From NCBI GenBank assembly GCA_025618425.1, contig CM046845.1:3208541-3272540 (forward strand): DNA of 64,000 nucleotides, written 5' to 3'. A model generated the notes under the pieces. That model was not told the origin of the DNA, searched no databases, and was given only the letters and a program-made list of their open reading frames with translations. This stretch comes from Heliocidaris tuberculata. Lineage: Eukaryota > Echinodermata > Echinoidea > Camarodonta > Echinometridae. Positions 37,950 to 47,888 of the stretch are shown piece by piece (position 1 is the first letter of the stretch; the number at the start of each line of letters is the position of its first letter). Position numbers and translations under genes: made by a program.

Positions 37950-38275
37950 TTTAGCGATAGTAATTATTAATAAAATAGAGTATTGCACAAATGAGTAACG
38001 CCAATTTTAAGCTTGAAATAAGTTTTTACTGAGATAAGTAAACAGTATGTATTGCTAGTAAGTTGACTTGCAAACAAAAAATCACTAAACAAACTGGGAA
38101 AGATATGGAACACATATACATGTATGTCACATCCTCAAACAATAAAACAATATAGAGCAGCTTCTTTACAAATATACCATACTCTACTACACATTAACAC
38201 ATAAGATTATATTATTACCCAAGGTTTAGCAGTGCTTCTATAACATGCTCAGGCATTCAAGTTTTCTTTCTGCCT

Positions 38276-38525
38276 ATACGATACCCATTTACTTCACCTG
38301 GGTCAAGAGTGAAAATGTAGATTAATGTCTTGCCAAAGGATGTAGGGGGTAATCTCGCTATTCATAAGGACTGCTATTCATAAGGCGTGTTAAATGAATA
38401 GCGGTTTTCTATGAATAGCAGTCCTTATGAAGAGCGAGCGGACCCCGGATGTAGGTGCTGTGTGTGGCAGGGATTTGAACCACATACCAAGTGATCCATT
38501 AGTCCACTGACTTATCGATGAGACC
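38276..38525 (-). mobile_element. tRNA-derived SINE fragment split by a hAT-type MITE
   Basis: The minus strand carries the B-box-like GGTTCAAATCCC (about 38470-38481), CAGCACCTACATCC and TTGGCAAGACATTAATCTAC as in the SINE at 18766. It is interrupted at 38346-38446 by copy B of the CTATTCATAAGG family. Confidence 0.7.
38346..38446. mobile_element. 101 bp hAT-type MITE, CTATTCATAAGG family (copy B)
   Basis: Starts GGGGTAATCTCGCTATTCAT and ends GAAGAGCGAGCGGACCCC. The perfect 8 bp target duplication GGATGTAG is at 38338-38345 and 38447-38454. Inserted in a SINE, so younger than that SINE copy. Confidence 0.88.
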
Positions 38526-38627
38526 AAGACGGCTTTGACTGATTCCCTATATGTTGTACATGGTATTAGAATAACATATATAGCCAACTGATTGTATGCA
38601 TAATCGAGGAAGATTTGTGGTCATTAA

Positions 38628-39132
38628 AGGAGAATGAAACCCCAAACTTGTATGCACTTTAACAGAAGCAGAAAAATCTTAGAGGCATATCAATGAAAGT
38701 TTGAGGAAATATGGATAAAGAATAAAAAAGTTATGAAGATTTTAAAAACCTAAAATCGCTAAATGAAATTGGCAACATACTCATTATGCTAATGAGATGC
38801 TACAACATTTTTGTGCTCTCTCTTTATAGGTAATAAATAAGAAAATTATCAGATTTCAGCTTTTAAACAAAGAAAATTGAATTATCAACATTGTGCTTGA
38901 AATATACTGAGGGATAAATTTATGAACACCACCTATAATACAGAAATCAGATTTTCTAAGATATTCAAGGAAAGTGGATTTTTACAACATTATTTGTATA
39001 AGGCAATTGGAAAATATAGCACATTTACATTACAGCATCTCATTAGCATAAAGATGACATTGCCAATTTCAGATCTCCTTTCATTTAGCGATTTTAGAAT
39101 TTTAGAATAATCTTAGTAGTCCAATCTGTCTA
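38628..39132. mobile_element. TTAA-bounded palindromic element
   Basis: TTAA at 38624-38627 and 39133-39136. Inner arms pair: AAAATCGCTAAATGAAATTG against CATTTAGCGATTTTAG, and ATGCTAATGAGATGCT against AGCATCTCATTAGCAT. The outer right end does not mirror the left end (AGGAGAATGAAACCCC), so one end may be truncated. Confidence 0.6.
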
Positions 39133-39136
39133 TTAA

Positions 39137-39616
39137 AGGGATTGATTAACGTTGCCCAGGATTGAAAAAAAAAATCACTGTTCCAGCTAATGCTGTAATC
39201 ATAATTGCAAACCTTTAGCTCAGACAGGAATCGCCTGAGTTTTATAAGCTGATCGGTCGTTTATATATCAAGATATTTACGATTGAACAGTGATGTCGGG
39301 ATAGAGTACCACCGAACCCTAAAGAACTCTTACGGTTGGCATACCTCGCTCTATCACAGAATACCGTACGGGCTGGAAACCCGCTCTGAAATCGCCAAGC
39401 GCTGGTGCTTGGTTTTTGTGACTGCAGCGCAGCGGAGAAGCCGAGCGACTTGCGCTAGCGATTGATCGTGATTTTCTCTTTTTTAGGATAGTAAACGGGT
39501 TCCATTTTCTCTCATACTTTCACATATCCTTAATTATATATGTAGTTAGAGGACTGCACACAATTCACTGGCATTTGAGCTGATTTTACAATTTTTCACA
39601 AAGTTAATCAATCACT
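39137..39616. mobile_element. 480 bp TTAA-flanked element (copy 2 of 2)
   Basis: TTAA at 39133-39136 and 39617-39620. Nearly identical to 17484-17963, with the same length and only a handful of substitutions seen by eye (for example GGGATTG for GGCATTG at the left end). Confidence 0.85.
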
Positions 39617-39620
39617 TTAA

Positions 39621-40198
39621 AGGGCAGTCTACCCTTTGTAATAATTTGATTTGTGTGAAAGCAGAAAAATCAGAGAAGCAGATTGGTGAAAGTTTGGACA
39701 AAATCGGACAAACAATAAGAAAGTTGTGACTTTTTGAAAGTTGTACTCACTATACATATGGGAATTTCAAATTGGCTGAATCAGTATGGTCACTGTGATG
39801 TAGCGGCAGTCAACTTTCCCATTCGCTCCAACACACAAAATTACTAAAATGTCAATTTTCCAAAATGTATAACTTTGTATGATCTTTTTCTTTTAGGACC
39901 TATAACAATGTGCTATCTACAATACATTTTAAATACTGCCCCAAGGGAAAAGGCACAAAGGAGAAAAACAGAATTTTATGAAATTTTGGTGTAGAACAAA
40001 TGGGAGAGATGACCGTAAATACATCATAATCAATTCATCAAATTGCAAATTTGAGATTCTCATAGATGTAGTGGTTTCATTTTTCAAACATTCATCTTTC
40101 TCATTCTTTGTCCAATTTCTTTCAAGCTTTCATCATCTTGTTTCTCATATTTTTCTGCTTTCAAACAAAGCAGCTTTTTACAAAGGTTGGATTGCCCT
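39621..40198. mobile_element. 578 bp TTAA-flanked MITE, AGGGCAATCC family (copy 3)
   Basis: Shares its left TTAA with the preceding element; the right TTAA is at 40199-40202. Ends AGGGCAGTCTACCCTTTGTA and the complement AGGGCAATCCAACCTTTGTA. Interior arms are related to 13558 and 34285. Confidence 0.85.
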
Positions 40199-40595
40199 TT
40201 AAGGGATTAATGGCCACCCAAGGGGATCAGAAAGTGGCCTCTCTAGACAGGTAGCCTTTCTAGACAGGTTCTGTCTTTATAGAGGGAGACAGCAGAGGTG
40301 ACCATTACAGGGAAGTGGCCACTAAAACAAGTGTAACTGAACATTGTTAAAGGTGAATAATGTACCTGCTATATCTCTATCTGCTTCTCATTTTATGGTT
40401 TCATTATCGTTTTTAATGAAAAAGTTGTACAGAGATAAGTTTCTGAAAAGATGTTAAGTACTGCAGAATCAGAAATAAGTTTCTTACGATATCATTATGC
40501 AGTTCATTAAAAGACTGCTAATCTACAAAATCTACAAAACAAGCATAGAACCATTTAAACAGTTGTATAAAACGTAAAGAAATCCTGTCCTGTAT

Positions 40596-41119
40596 TCATA
40601 TGGAGGTGCATTTCCCAGGTGGGTGTATAGAGCTGTTAGGAGGGAATTCAGGGGGTGCTGATGGAACAACTGCTGAATCTCCTGAAGGATATGGGTACGT
40701 CACAGAAGCACCTGAGAACGATGGTGGTGGGTAGGGTGCCGAGGGCAGAGGGTGGGATTGTGTGTAGGGTGGAGAGGTTGATGGATAGGGTTCCTGTGGG
40801 TGATGCCCTTCCTGTGGGTGGATACCCTCTGATCCTAAGGATTCATACTTCATGATATCATCATACGATGGTGGTGGCTGACCTGCCACATTGACTTCTG
40901 GGTGGATGTTGTTACGTTCGGGTGTACCTCCGCTTGATACACGTACATCATCAATGGCCACTGCTCCATCTCTTGATACATCTTCCATTGGAACTGCTGT
41001 GTGCTGTGGCAATGGAGGTTTCTTTTTACGTCTTCTTATGCAGCACAAATAGAAAAGCAATACTCCTACTAAGCTTCCAATGACAATTCCAACTATTGCT
41101 CCAGCTGATAGACCTTTAC
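40596..41119 (-). CDS. SRCR receptor last exon: transmembrane segment and cytoplasmic tail
   Basis: Acceptor CATTGTCAG before 41119, phase 1; TGA at 40596-40598. About 174 codons: GKGLSAGAIVGIVIG... membrane helix, basic stop-transfer RRRKKK, then a tail rich in Pro, Ser and Tyr. The tail contains PPPSYDD (a PPxY-type WW ligand) and several YP/PPSxP runs (PSTSPPYTQS, PSAPYPPPSF). The tail suggests coupling to WW or SH3 proteins, for example ubiquitin-ligase-driven endocytosis (inference). Confidence 0.85.
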
Positions 41120-44100
41120 CTGACAATGGACAAAGGCAAAGAGAGGAAGAAGGAGATATCAATAAGACAACATTGAAATCTATTGTAATTAGAACATGAT
41201 TTCATCACGGCTATTTGCACACTTTTTTCTTATATCCATTCATGCCTGCAAGTACAGCAAGCTTTTTGGTCCGGGAAAGACTCAAAACAGGAGATATTCT
41301 ACCCACTGACAAGATTTCTCCGACTGCACTATCAAGTAATGAAGCTGCAAGGCCACTGGCAGTCTATTTAAGTTTGCTGTTATTTACTATTTTCTGCTAC
41401 TTCCTAGGTATGAGAATGCATTATTAACTGGTCTATGTGCACCAGAGTTTGGAGAAATCGTTTGACAAATTATGATTCTTAAACACTCAAAATTCAAGAA
41501 AACAAAAAGCTTTATCAAATGAAGAATTACACTGTGCTGTCCCATATGCTTGTTTTCATTCTTAAACCAGGCCACCGCAATATTGTGTGCAGTTTTACCT
41601 CTGACATAGCACTGTACACCAACATCTGATGAATGTGAGCAGTCGTTTACCCCCCAGCCGCTATGAATGCAGTACTCTAACCGGTCTTCGTCCCCAACAC
41701 AATCCACCATATTAAGGTGTACTGGACATGTGGACATTGCTGAAACCTTGTATCCTCTATCAGCGGCGATAAAGTAACCTCCAAAGTCTGTGAATCCAAG
41801 CTGCCTGCAAACCACTTGACTGTCTAAGTTATCCCAACCGATATCACACACTGTGCCCCACTGGTTATCATGGTAGACCTCTATACGCCCTTCCTTGTCT
41901 GAGGGGCCGTTCACCAAGCGTAATGTTAATTCATCTGGATTGTTCAATAATGAACAGGGAGATCCAAGAATGGATATATTAAGGTAATAAAAAATAAATC
42001 TCTTACACATGAAATACTTCTGAAAGAACTACGCGTATATTCTTTTACTTGATTAACAGGTAGGTATCGTGTTGTCTCTTTGTACCAGTTTTTCGGTGTC
42101 TCCTCTTAACGGGCCCTACCACTTGGGGAGGGAAGTGGGTGATATTTCTGAGAGATCATACTGACCGATCATAGAAGCCCCAGCACCTTTTACAATAAGA
42201 CAGCATTTCAAGATGAACCATCTAACAAAAGTTATAGCGACAGATAGCCAAGTGTCAAAGTGGTATATATACATTAGATATGCTTTGCATGTGACAAATG
42301 ACTTTGTGCAATAGTGAAGAAAACTTGGAAGCATGTTCACCCAATTTTGCTTTAAAGGTGACAGCACAGCTCAGAGTCGATAAGGTATGTGATAGAGAGG
42401 GTGCTGCAACATATGCTCCTGTGACAATTACTTCAGGCTTTATTTTGTCAAAGGTATGGGGTTCGCAATAGGGTAACAATTGGGTTTTAGGTTAGGTTTA
42501 GGGTTAGGATTATGGTTAGGCATAGTGCTTGGTCCAGGGTTGAAGTTTAGAATTCTGTTTGTGTACATAATTGACGCAAAGTAATCATCGCCATAGTACA
42601 TGTCGTACAACCGATAGAGAGAATTCAGTTCATACAACTTACCAGAACTGAGTGTGCATCTCACCCCAGCATCTTCCGCATGATCACAGTTGTGGGAATT
42701 TCCAGCATGCGGACAATCAGTCAACATCAGCTCCGAGCCACTGCACAGTGTATCATCCCGCCAGATTCTTCCTAAGCCTTGTCCAAATGCAGCAGCATGA
42801 TAAACCGAGTCAACCCCTGGGTAACCCAGCTGTCTGCAAGCTACAGCACCGTCATACATATCCCACCCATCATCGCACACAGTGCCCCACTCGCTATTGT
42901 GAAAAAGCTCAATCCGCCCCTCACTTTCAATCGTTCCGCCAACCAGTTTAAGTGATCCATCAGACGCTGTAAGATAATAACAATGAACGTTTTATATTAT
43001 GCCTATAGGGGGCTGCAGGGTCTGACAGGTATATTTAGATGTTCCTTGAAAGTTTAGGTCTGCATGGTAGTATGAATAACATTAATTTGGTTGATGGTTG
43101 GGGTCCACTCCAGTTATGAATAATGGTCCTTATGAATGGAAGTCCTTATGAATAGAGAAGTAATTTGTCTATGGTTTGCTCACTATGTAGAAGGACCGCT
43201 ATTCATACAAAACCGCTATTTATTTAGTCATGCGTTATGGATAGCGGTCCTTATGAATAAGTGGTCCTTATGAATAGCGGTCCTTATGACTAGCGAGGTT
43301 ACCCCTCATGGTTCACCATGTGGTTAGTCCTGAAAAAGACTGTTGGGTTAAAAAGAGGACAGACAAGTAACTAGAGAGTAAGGGAGATATATTCTTTCTT
43401 GTTTTGTCCTAAGGAGGACTACTTGGGAACTGTTGAGAGAGAAACAGAATGAGAGATATACCTTTATGTTTTAGTGAAGCCCTGAAAAGGACTAGGTATT
43501 AAACCGAGAAATAGAGAGAGAGAGAGAGCTCAATGTTGCAAACAGCTTGACTGTATGATGACGAACAGTCCTCCTTAGGACAAAACAAGAAAGAATGTCT
43601 TCTTTACTCTCTCCTTACTCATCTACCCTCTTTTAAACCCAACAGTCCTTTTTAGGACTAACCACATGGTGAACCATAAACCAAATTTAAGGTATATTTA
43701 TGTGGACAACCTTTAAGTGGATGGTCCATTAACTTTAAAGGGTCAAATTTCATTAAATTGGACATTTGAAATCCGTGAGAGGGGAACAAAAGCATTTAAA
43801 AACATTTGGGAATCAAGAACTATACAAGATTAAAACCTTAGTAAAATAATTCTTCCAAAATGAAAGCACAATTTGTATTGCTCAACTCAAAGACACAAGG
43901 TAGTTAATGATCCCTGAATCGGTTATAGCAATGTGGCATATTCATGGTGAAGACTTTCAAACTGCGAACATACTCATTGCATCACTCTTGGGCATGCTTC
44001 TAATTGGAAGAATACTGCTGTAAGACTTTCCTAAAATACTACTATGATTTTAAGATTCTTATGTAAATGATGTGTAACAAGACAAGTTACATTTTATCTA

Positions 44101-46629
44101 GTGATGGCTTGGCAGAAATTAACCTTTGAAACGTGGAGTATAGCATTGCCGACGACTGAATAATTTTGTGGTTAAGACATCTGGAACTTCAAGCAGTCTA
44201 AATGTAGGTGCTGAAGGGATACAACAACCTAATCATTCATATGCCAATCAAATAAGAAGTGAATGAGAGATCCCAACCCTAAGCACCATCTAAACTGAAG
44301 ATTCTCTGGCCTCTAGATCAAAGATTTGGAGCGCAAAAGGTACTCGCCAATTATAGGTGGGGTCCATGGGGCAGCATGCACCCTCTGGATTTTAAGGGGT
44401 ATTATTAATACAGCAGAAACATGCTATTTTCACCACATGAATTCATGTTTTTACATTTTATTACAGAAACAAAGTGAAATAGCATCTGTAGATATTGCTG
44501 ACCACTATCCTGACACTTCATTTCTTTTTGTCCAAACTTATGTGTGTTCTAGGATGGAATTGCAGCTTAATCAAGAGAAAATGTAACTTAAGAGGTAGAA
44601 TGGGAGACTCTCCAAAAATAGTCCCAAAATGGGAAACTGGAAACTCTGAATCCATTTAACATGACTTACCAGGAAAGAGTGCACAGCTGACTCCAGCATC
44701 ATCAGAATGGTCACAATTGTAATTTCCCCAACCGCCATGTAAACATTCAGCTAGTCTTTGCTCTGTGCCAGTACACAGAACTTTGTCCATCCAGATCCTC
44801 CCTGTGCCTTGTCCAAAAGGAAGTCCTACCATCTCAACTCCTGGATAGCCTAGCTGTCGGCAAGCTACCAGACCATCAGGCATATCCCAGTAGTTAAAGC
44901 ACACAGTGCCCCACTCCCCCTTATGATAAATCTCAATCCGCCCCTCATTTGCAGTTTTTCCACCAGAAACTCGTAACGATCCCTCAGATTCTTTACAAAA
45001 AAAAAAAAAAAGGAAGAAAAAAAGTCATTTCATGTAGAAAAAGATAATTCATTTCTTTAGATTTCAATCTACATGTACATTATAGAGGTGCAAGGCATTG
45101 GTGGGAACATCTACATGTAGTTCACAAAATTGATCTACAATGTAGGCTTCCAACACACCGTATAGTCAAAATATTGATTATATCAGTCTCTCTACACTAA
45201 AGCCCACCGCACACTGTACATGTACGTTTGGTCTGCAATCCGATTTCGGAAGAAAATGTAATAGCATTAGATATGAACATTTAAACACATAAAATCTTTT
45301 TGATTTAGGTTCTGAACAGTCATTTAGATAGTAAAATCGAAATTACAGCCTGCTGCATGCCTTCTACTCAGAGGAAAGACTAAATCGGCTCTGAATCGTA
45401 GGGACGTCGGAGCAGTCCTGCGATTTTCTTATTTGGCCTTTATTCCAGGTACACGTAGAAGGCTAATAATGCAAAAAAAATCACACTTTACTATTTCTAA
45501 TATTGTTCAGAACCTGAATCAGGTAGATTTTATTTGTTTAAATGTCCACATTTAATGTTATTGCGATTTGTTTCCAAAATCGGATCGCAGTCGATCGTAT
45601 AGTGGGCGGTGTGCTTAATACAACCCTTATCATTTTGAAAATTCTTAAACACTGCCAGAGGCGTCGGAACGTTGGGCTCGGACAATGCATAAGGGGGGGG
45701 GGCATCTTTTGTCCGCCAGACAACAGATGCCCCTCCCTCTCAATCCATTGTCCGAGGCCGACATTCTGATGCCTCTGAACACTCGTCATGTATGATGTTA
45801 TACGAGCAGTGAGAACTCCAAAATTATTCAAAGTTTAAACACTTGATAGAAGATGAGAAGGTCATGGGTTTGATCCCCGGCACAGACATTTTATCTACAT
45901 TGCTCCTCTCCACCCAGGTGTTATATGGGTACCTGGTAGGATGTGAAAGTCACTGTGGATTGATCAGCATTGTGAGCCTGGCTGGATGATCTCCAGGAGG
46001 TGGAGAAGGTGCATACATCAATCTGATGACCAGGGTAACAATATGTCGCTAAAGTGCTTAGAGACATCATAGATGTATTAGGTTCTAAACAAATCAAGAA
46101 TATTATTATCATTATTATTATCATTATGATGGAACATGTAAACAGGCCTATATATTTGTATGTTACCTATAAAGTATCATGGAAAAAATGTTTGTTCTGT
46201 CATTATGACGAACAAAATTGAATATTTACTTTTTGATTTTTTTTTCTTCACATATACAGCGAATAACAACAAAAAACCTTCCTGTGGTTGAAAATTGCAT
46301 TTCAGTTTGAGATAGTTTACCTGCCTGACATCTGACTCCTACATCTTCTCCATGATCACAATTACTGCTCCCCCAGGTGCGATGAGAGCAAGACCATAAT
46401 GCCGTCTCAATCCCTGTACAGCTCACATTGTCTAGCCAGATTGTTCCAGTTCCTCGTCCAAAGGCAGCCTTTGCAAGAGTTTCAGAATACCTTTCATACC
46501 CTAGCTGCCGACACACTACCATTGATTCCTGGGCGCCCCAATCATCGTCACATATTGTACCCCACTGTGAGGAGTAAAAGATCTCCACTCTCCCTTCAGA
46601 AGCATTCAATCCTCCAACAAGCCTCACAT
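40596..46629 (-). CDS. Scavenger receptor cysteine-rich (SRCR) type I membrane receptor, 5' incomplete
   Basis: At least four SRCR domains, each on one phase 1-1 exon, then a combined membrane/cytoplasmic exon. Exons in transcript order: 46321-46629, 44670-44990, 42643-42966, 41599-41934, 40596-41119. SRCR domains bind protein, carbohydrate or microbial ligands at the cell surface. Domains 1-3 each show six cysteines, in positions like TVCDDGW, VACRQLG, LCSG, DCPH, NCDH, VRC; this is the group A pattern. Domain 4 has one additional cysteine. The membrane segment is AGAIVGIVIGSLVGVLLFYL followed by CCIRRRKKK, then a Pro-rich tail with PPPSYDD. The signal peptide and any further N-terminal domains were not found upstream; the gypsy element at 47351-56901 lies in that direction. 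Large SRCR families are typical of sea urchins, which is consistent with the suspected host. The gene name is not assigned. Confidence 0.88.
41599..41934 (-). CDS. SRCR receptor exon, SRCR domain 4
   Basis: Acceptor AACAATCCAG before 41934 (weak pyrimidine tract), donor GTAAAA after 41599, phase 1 to 1. Reads ELTLRLVNGPSDKEGRIEVY, WGTVCDIGWDN, VVCRQLGF, STCPVHLNMVDC, YCIHSGWG and VGVQCYVRG. It has seven cysteines and lacks the usual acidic pair after the first (CDIGW rather than CDDGW). Confidence 0.88.
42412..42562 (+). repeat. Dispersed TTAGG-bearing repeat (copy 3)
   Basis: TGACAATTACTTCAGGCTTT, ATTTTG, then ATTGGGTTTTAGGTTAGG, GTTTAGGGTTAGG and GGTCCAGGGTTGAAG, in the same order as copies 1 and 2. 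In an intron of the SRCR gene. Confidence 0.6.
42643..42966 (-). CDS. SRCR receptor exon, SRCR domain 3
   Basis: Acceptor TATCTTACAG before 42966, donor GTAAGT after 42643, 324 nt, phase 1 to 1. Reads SLKLVGGTIESEGRIELFHN, WGTVCDDGWDM, VACRQLGYPG, LCSGSELMLTDCPH, NCDHAEDAGVRC. Confidence 0.92.
43086..43686. mobile_element. TTAA-flanked TIR element hosting a hAT-type MITE
   Basis: TTAA at 43082-43085 and 43687-43690. The right terminal repeat (complement) reads ATTTGGTTTATGGTTCACCA then TGTGGTTAGTCCT. The left terminal repeat is the same but cut after TGATGGTT by copy C of the hAT-type family (43100-43305), resuming at ATGGTTCACCATGTGG. The interior has TCCTAAGGAGGAC and (GA)n. Confidence 0.75.
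43100..43305. mobile_element. 206 bp hAT-type MITE, CTATTCATAAGG family (copy C)
   Basis: Starts GGGGTCCACTC and ends GACTAGCGAGGTTACCCC. The 8 bp target duplication is TGATGGTT (43092-43099) against TCATGGTT (43306-43313), one mismatch. Repeated TCCTTATGAATAGCGG words. Confidence 0.82.
43691..44669. other. SRCR gene intron, unassigned
   Basis: AT-rich intron; no exon or repeat boundary recognised. The open frame at 44326-44586 (plus strand) is without motifs. Confidence 0.4.
44670..44990 (-). CDS. SRCR receptor exon, SRCR domain 2
   Basis: Acceptor TTTTGTAAAG before 44990, donor GTAAGT after 44670, 321 nt, phase 1 to 1. Reads SLRVSGGKTANEGRIEIYHK, WGTVCFNYWDM, VACRQLGYPG, LCTGTEQRLAECLH, NCDHSDDAGVSC. 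FNYW replaces the usual DDxW after the first Cys. Confidence 0.92.
45201..45615. mobile_element. 415 bp Harbinger-like MITE, TAA target
   Basis: TAA at 45198-45200 and 45616-45618; ends AGCCCACCGCACACTGTAC and the complement AGCACACCGCCCACTATAC. Inner arms ATCCGATTTCGG / AAATCGGAT pair. The same TAA target and AGCCC-type end as 5174-6183. Confidence 0.78.
45656..45777. mobile_element. 122 bp hAT-like MITE
   Basis: Ends CAGAGGCGTCGGAACGT and the complement CAGAGGCATCAGAATGT; flanked by AACACTGC and AACACTCG (six of eight identical). Interior GGACAATG / CATTGTCC arms. Confidence 0.7.
45843..46118 (+). mobile_element. tRNA-derived SINE, 5' truncated
   Basis: B-box-like GGGTTTGATCCCCGGC near 45873, central GTACCTGGTAGGATGTGAAAG, 3' part CTAAAGTGCTTAGAGACATC and ATAGATGTATTAGG, and a (ATT)n tail at 46101-46128. 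Same family as 18766 and 38276. It lies in an SRCR gene intron in antisense orientation. Confidence 0.75.
46321..46629 (-). CDS. SRCR receptor exon, SRCR domain 1 (most upstream found)
   Basis: Acceptor TTTTTCATAG before 46629, donor GTAAAC after 46321, 309 nt, phase 1 to 1. Reads VRLVGGLNASEGRVEIFYSS, WGTICDDDWGA, VVCRQLGY, AFGRGTGTIWLDNVSCTG, NCDHGEDVGVRC. The phase 1 start requires at least one more upstream exon. Confidence 0.92.
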
Positions 46630-46702
46630 CTATGAAAAAGAAATTTTTTCAAAAAAATTTGTATTAATCCAAATTAAGGAATTGAAAGGTTATGAGCAGG
46701 GT

Positions 46703-47272
46703 GGTATTGTGAAAATTGTTGTTACTTTTGTTGTATCTTCCGGAGATAATATCTGGCTAATATTGTTGTAAGTTGGTATTCTGAAAATTGTTTTAAGCCT
46801 TTGCTTTAAGGAGATATTATCTAAGGACCGCCTTTATATTATCTTTGATTTTATAATGCGCCATGCACTATTAGCTATTGCACTGTAATTATAATTAACA
46901 TAATGGCTCACCCTCTTTTGCTTGAACCAAGTCACATATTGATGTAAAATCATCAAATTCCACCTGTAATTTCTTCAAAATGTCTTCTCTATGAGATCTT
47001 GAATCACAGTCTCCATCTTGCTATTCGAGCATGTACTGTCTGATTCTGAGCTAGAAAAATTGCCGAGATGATGAGATACAACAGCCAGAAGCTGTTGTAA
47101 GTTTTGTTGTATGGAAGATAAGATATGTACAACAAAAGATAAAATAATTTTCAGAATACCAATTATCTCATGATATTATCTTCAGCCTGCATAGAGGTCT
47201 ATATGTAAATTAGGATCATGTGCAGAGTTAACAGATACAACAAAATTAAGTTACAATTTTCAGAATACCAAT
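46703..47272. mobile_element. TIR element with doubled GGTATTCTGAAAATT ends
   Basis: GGTATTGTGAAAATTGTTGTTA at about 46706 and GGTATTCTGAAAATTGTTTT at 46773 are mirrored by AATTTTCAGAATACC at about 47149 and 47256. Related TTGTTGTATCTTCC / GGAGATACAACAA phrases pair inside. It contains an exon-like segment on the minus strand (46912-47020). Boundaries are approximate. Confidence 0.55.
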
Positions 47273-47350
47273 TTTATCTGAACTGTGGAGATACAACAAT
47301 ATTAGAGATAAAACAATAACTAAGGCACAAGAGATAAGTAAATAAACAAC

Positions 47351-47888
47351 TGTAGGGTGGCCTATGGAGCAAGCTATATGTAATATATAACTAGGCGTGG
47401 TCCTTTACCACAGAGAAAAGAAATGACATGTTGACTCCTCGATTGCCTGTGATGAACTGTCCTGAGGTGTTACACTTATCTCCACCTCAGGGGTTTATTT
47501 TGCATATATATATTTGTATAACAAGGTAAATAATAAATATTCAAATAACGTAATTTGCAAATGAAAGTAAGTACATAAATATACATAAGATTTTATGAAT
47601 ATAAATGAATTGCTATAAATATACATTATTTTAACTGAATAATCATAAGGGCTAAACCAATCAGAGTAAAGAGAACAAATCTACTGATCCATGGAATGAA
47701 CATGAAGAGAGGAACAAAAGACATTGCAATTAGGAATGTAGAGGGAATGTAAAGCACGAGAGAAAGGGTGATCATGTGATATGAAAAGTTAAGAGGGTTG
47801 AAGGTAGAGGGAGACAATTGGAGAGATGGGGAGAGAGGAAGTGTAAGATAGTTACATAAAATATTCTTGTTCAAATATAATCTCTACA
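47351..47888 (-). repeat. 3' LTR of the gypsy element
   Basis: 538 bp, matching 56364-56901 with one seen difference. On the minus strand it begins TGTAGAGATTATATTTG and ends in CTACA. Contains AT-rich ATATATAT and AATAATAAA stretches. The 82-codon frame it carries is present in both LTRs and is not considered a gene. Confidence 0.95.

Noticed and set aside
40655..40855. Plus-strand open frame opposite the SRCR tail
   Set aside because: Antisense shadow of the Pro/Ser-rich coding exon.
47626..47874. 82-codon open frame, also found at 56639-56887
   Set aside because: It lies in the LTRs of the gypsy element; duplication of the LTR explains the conservation.
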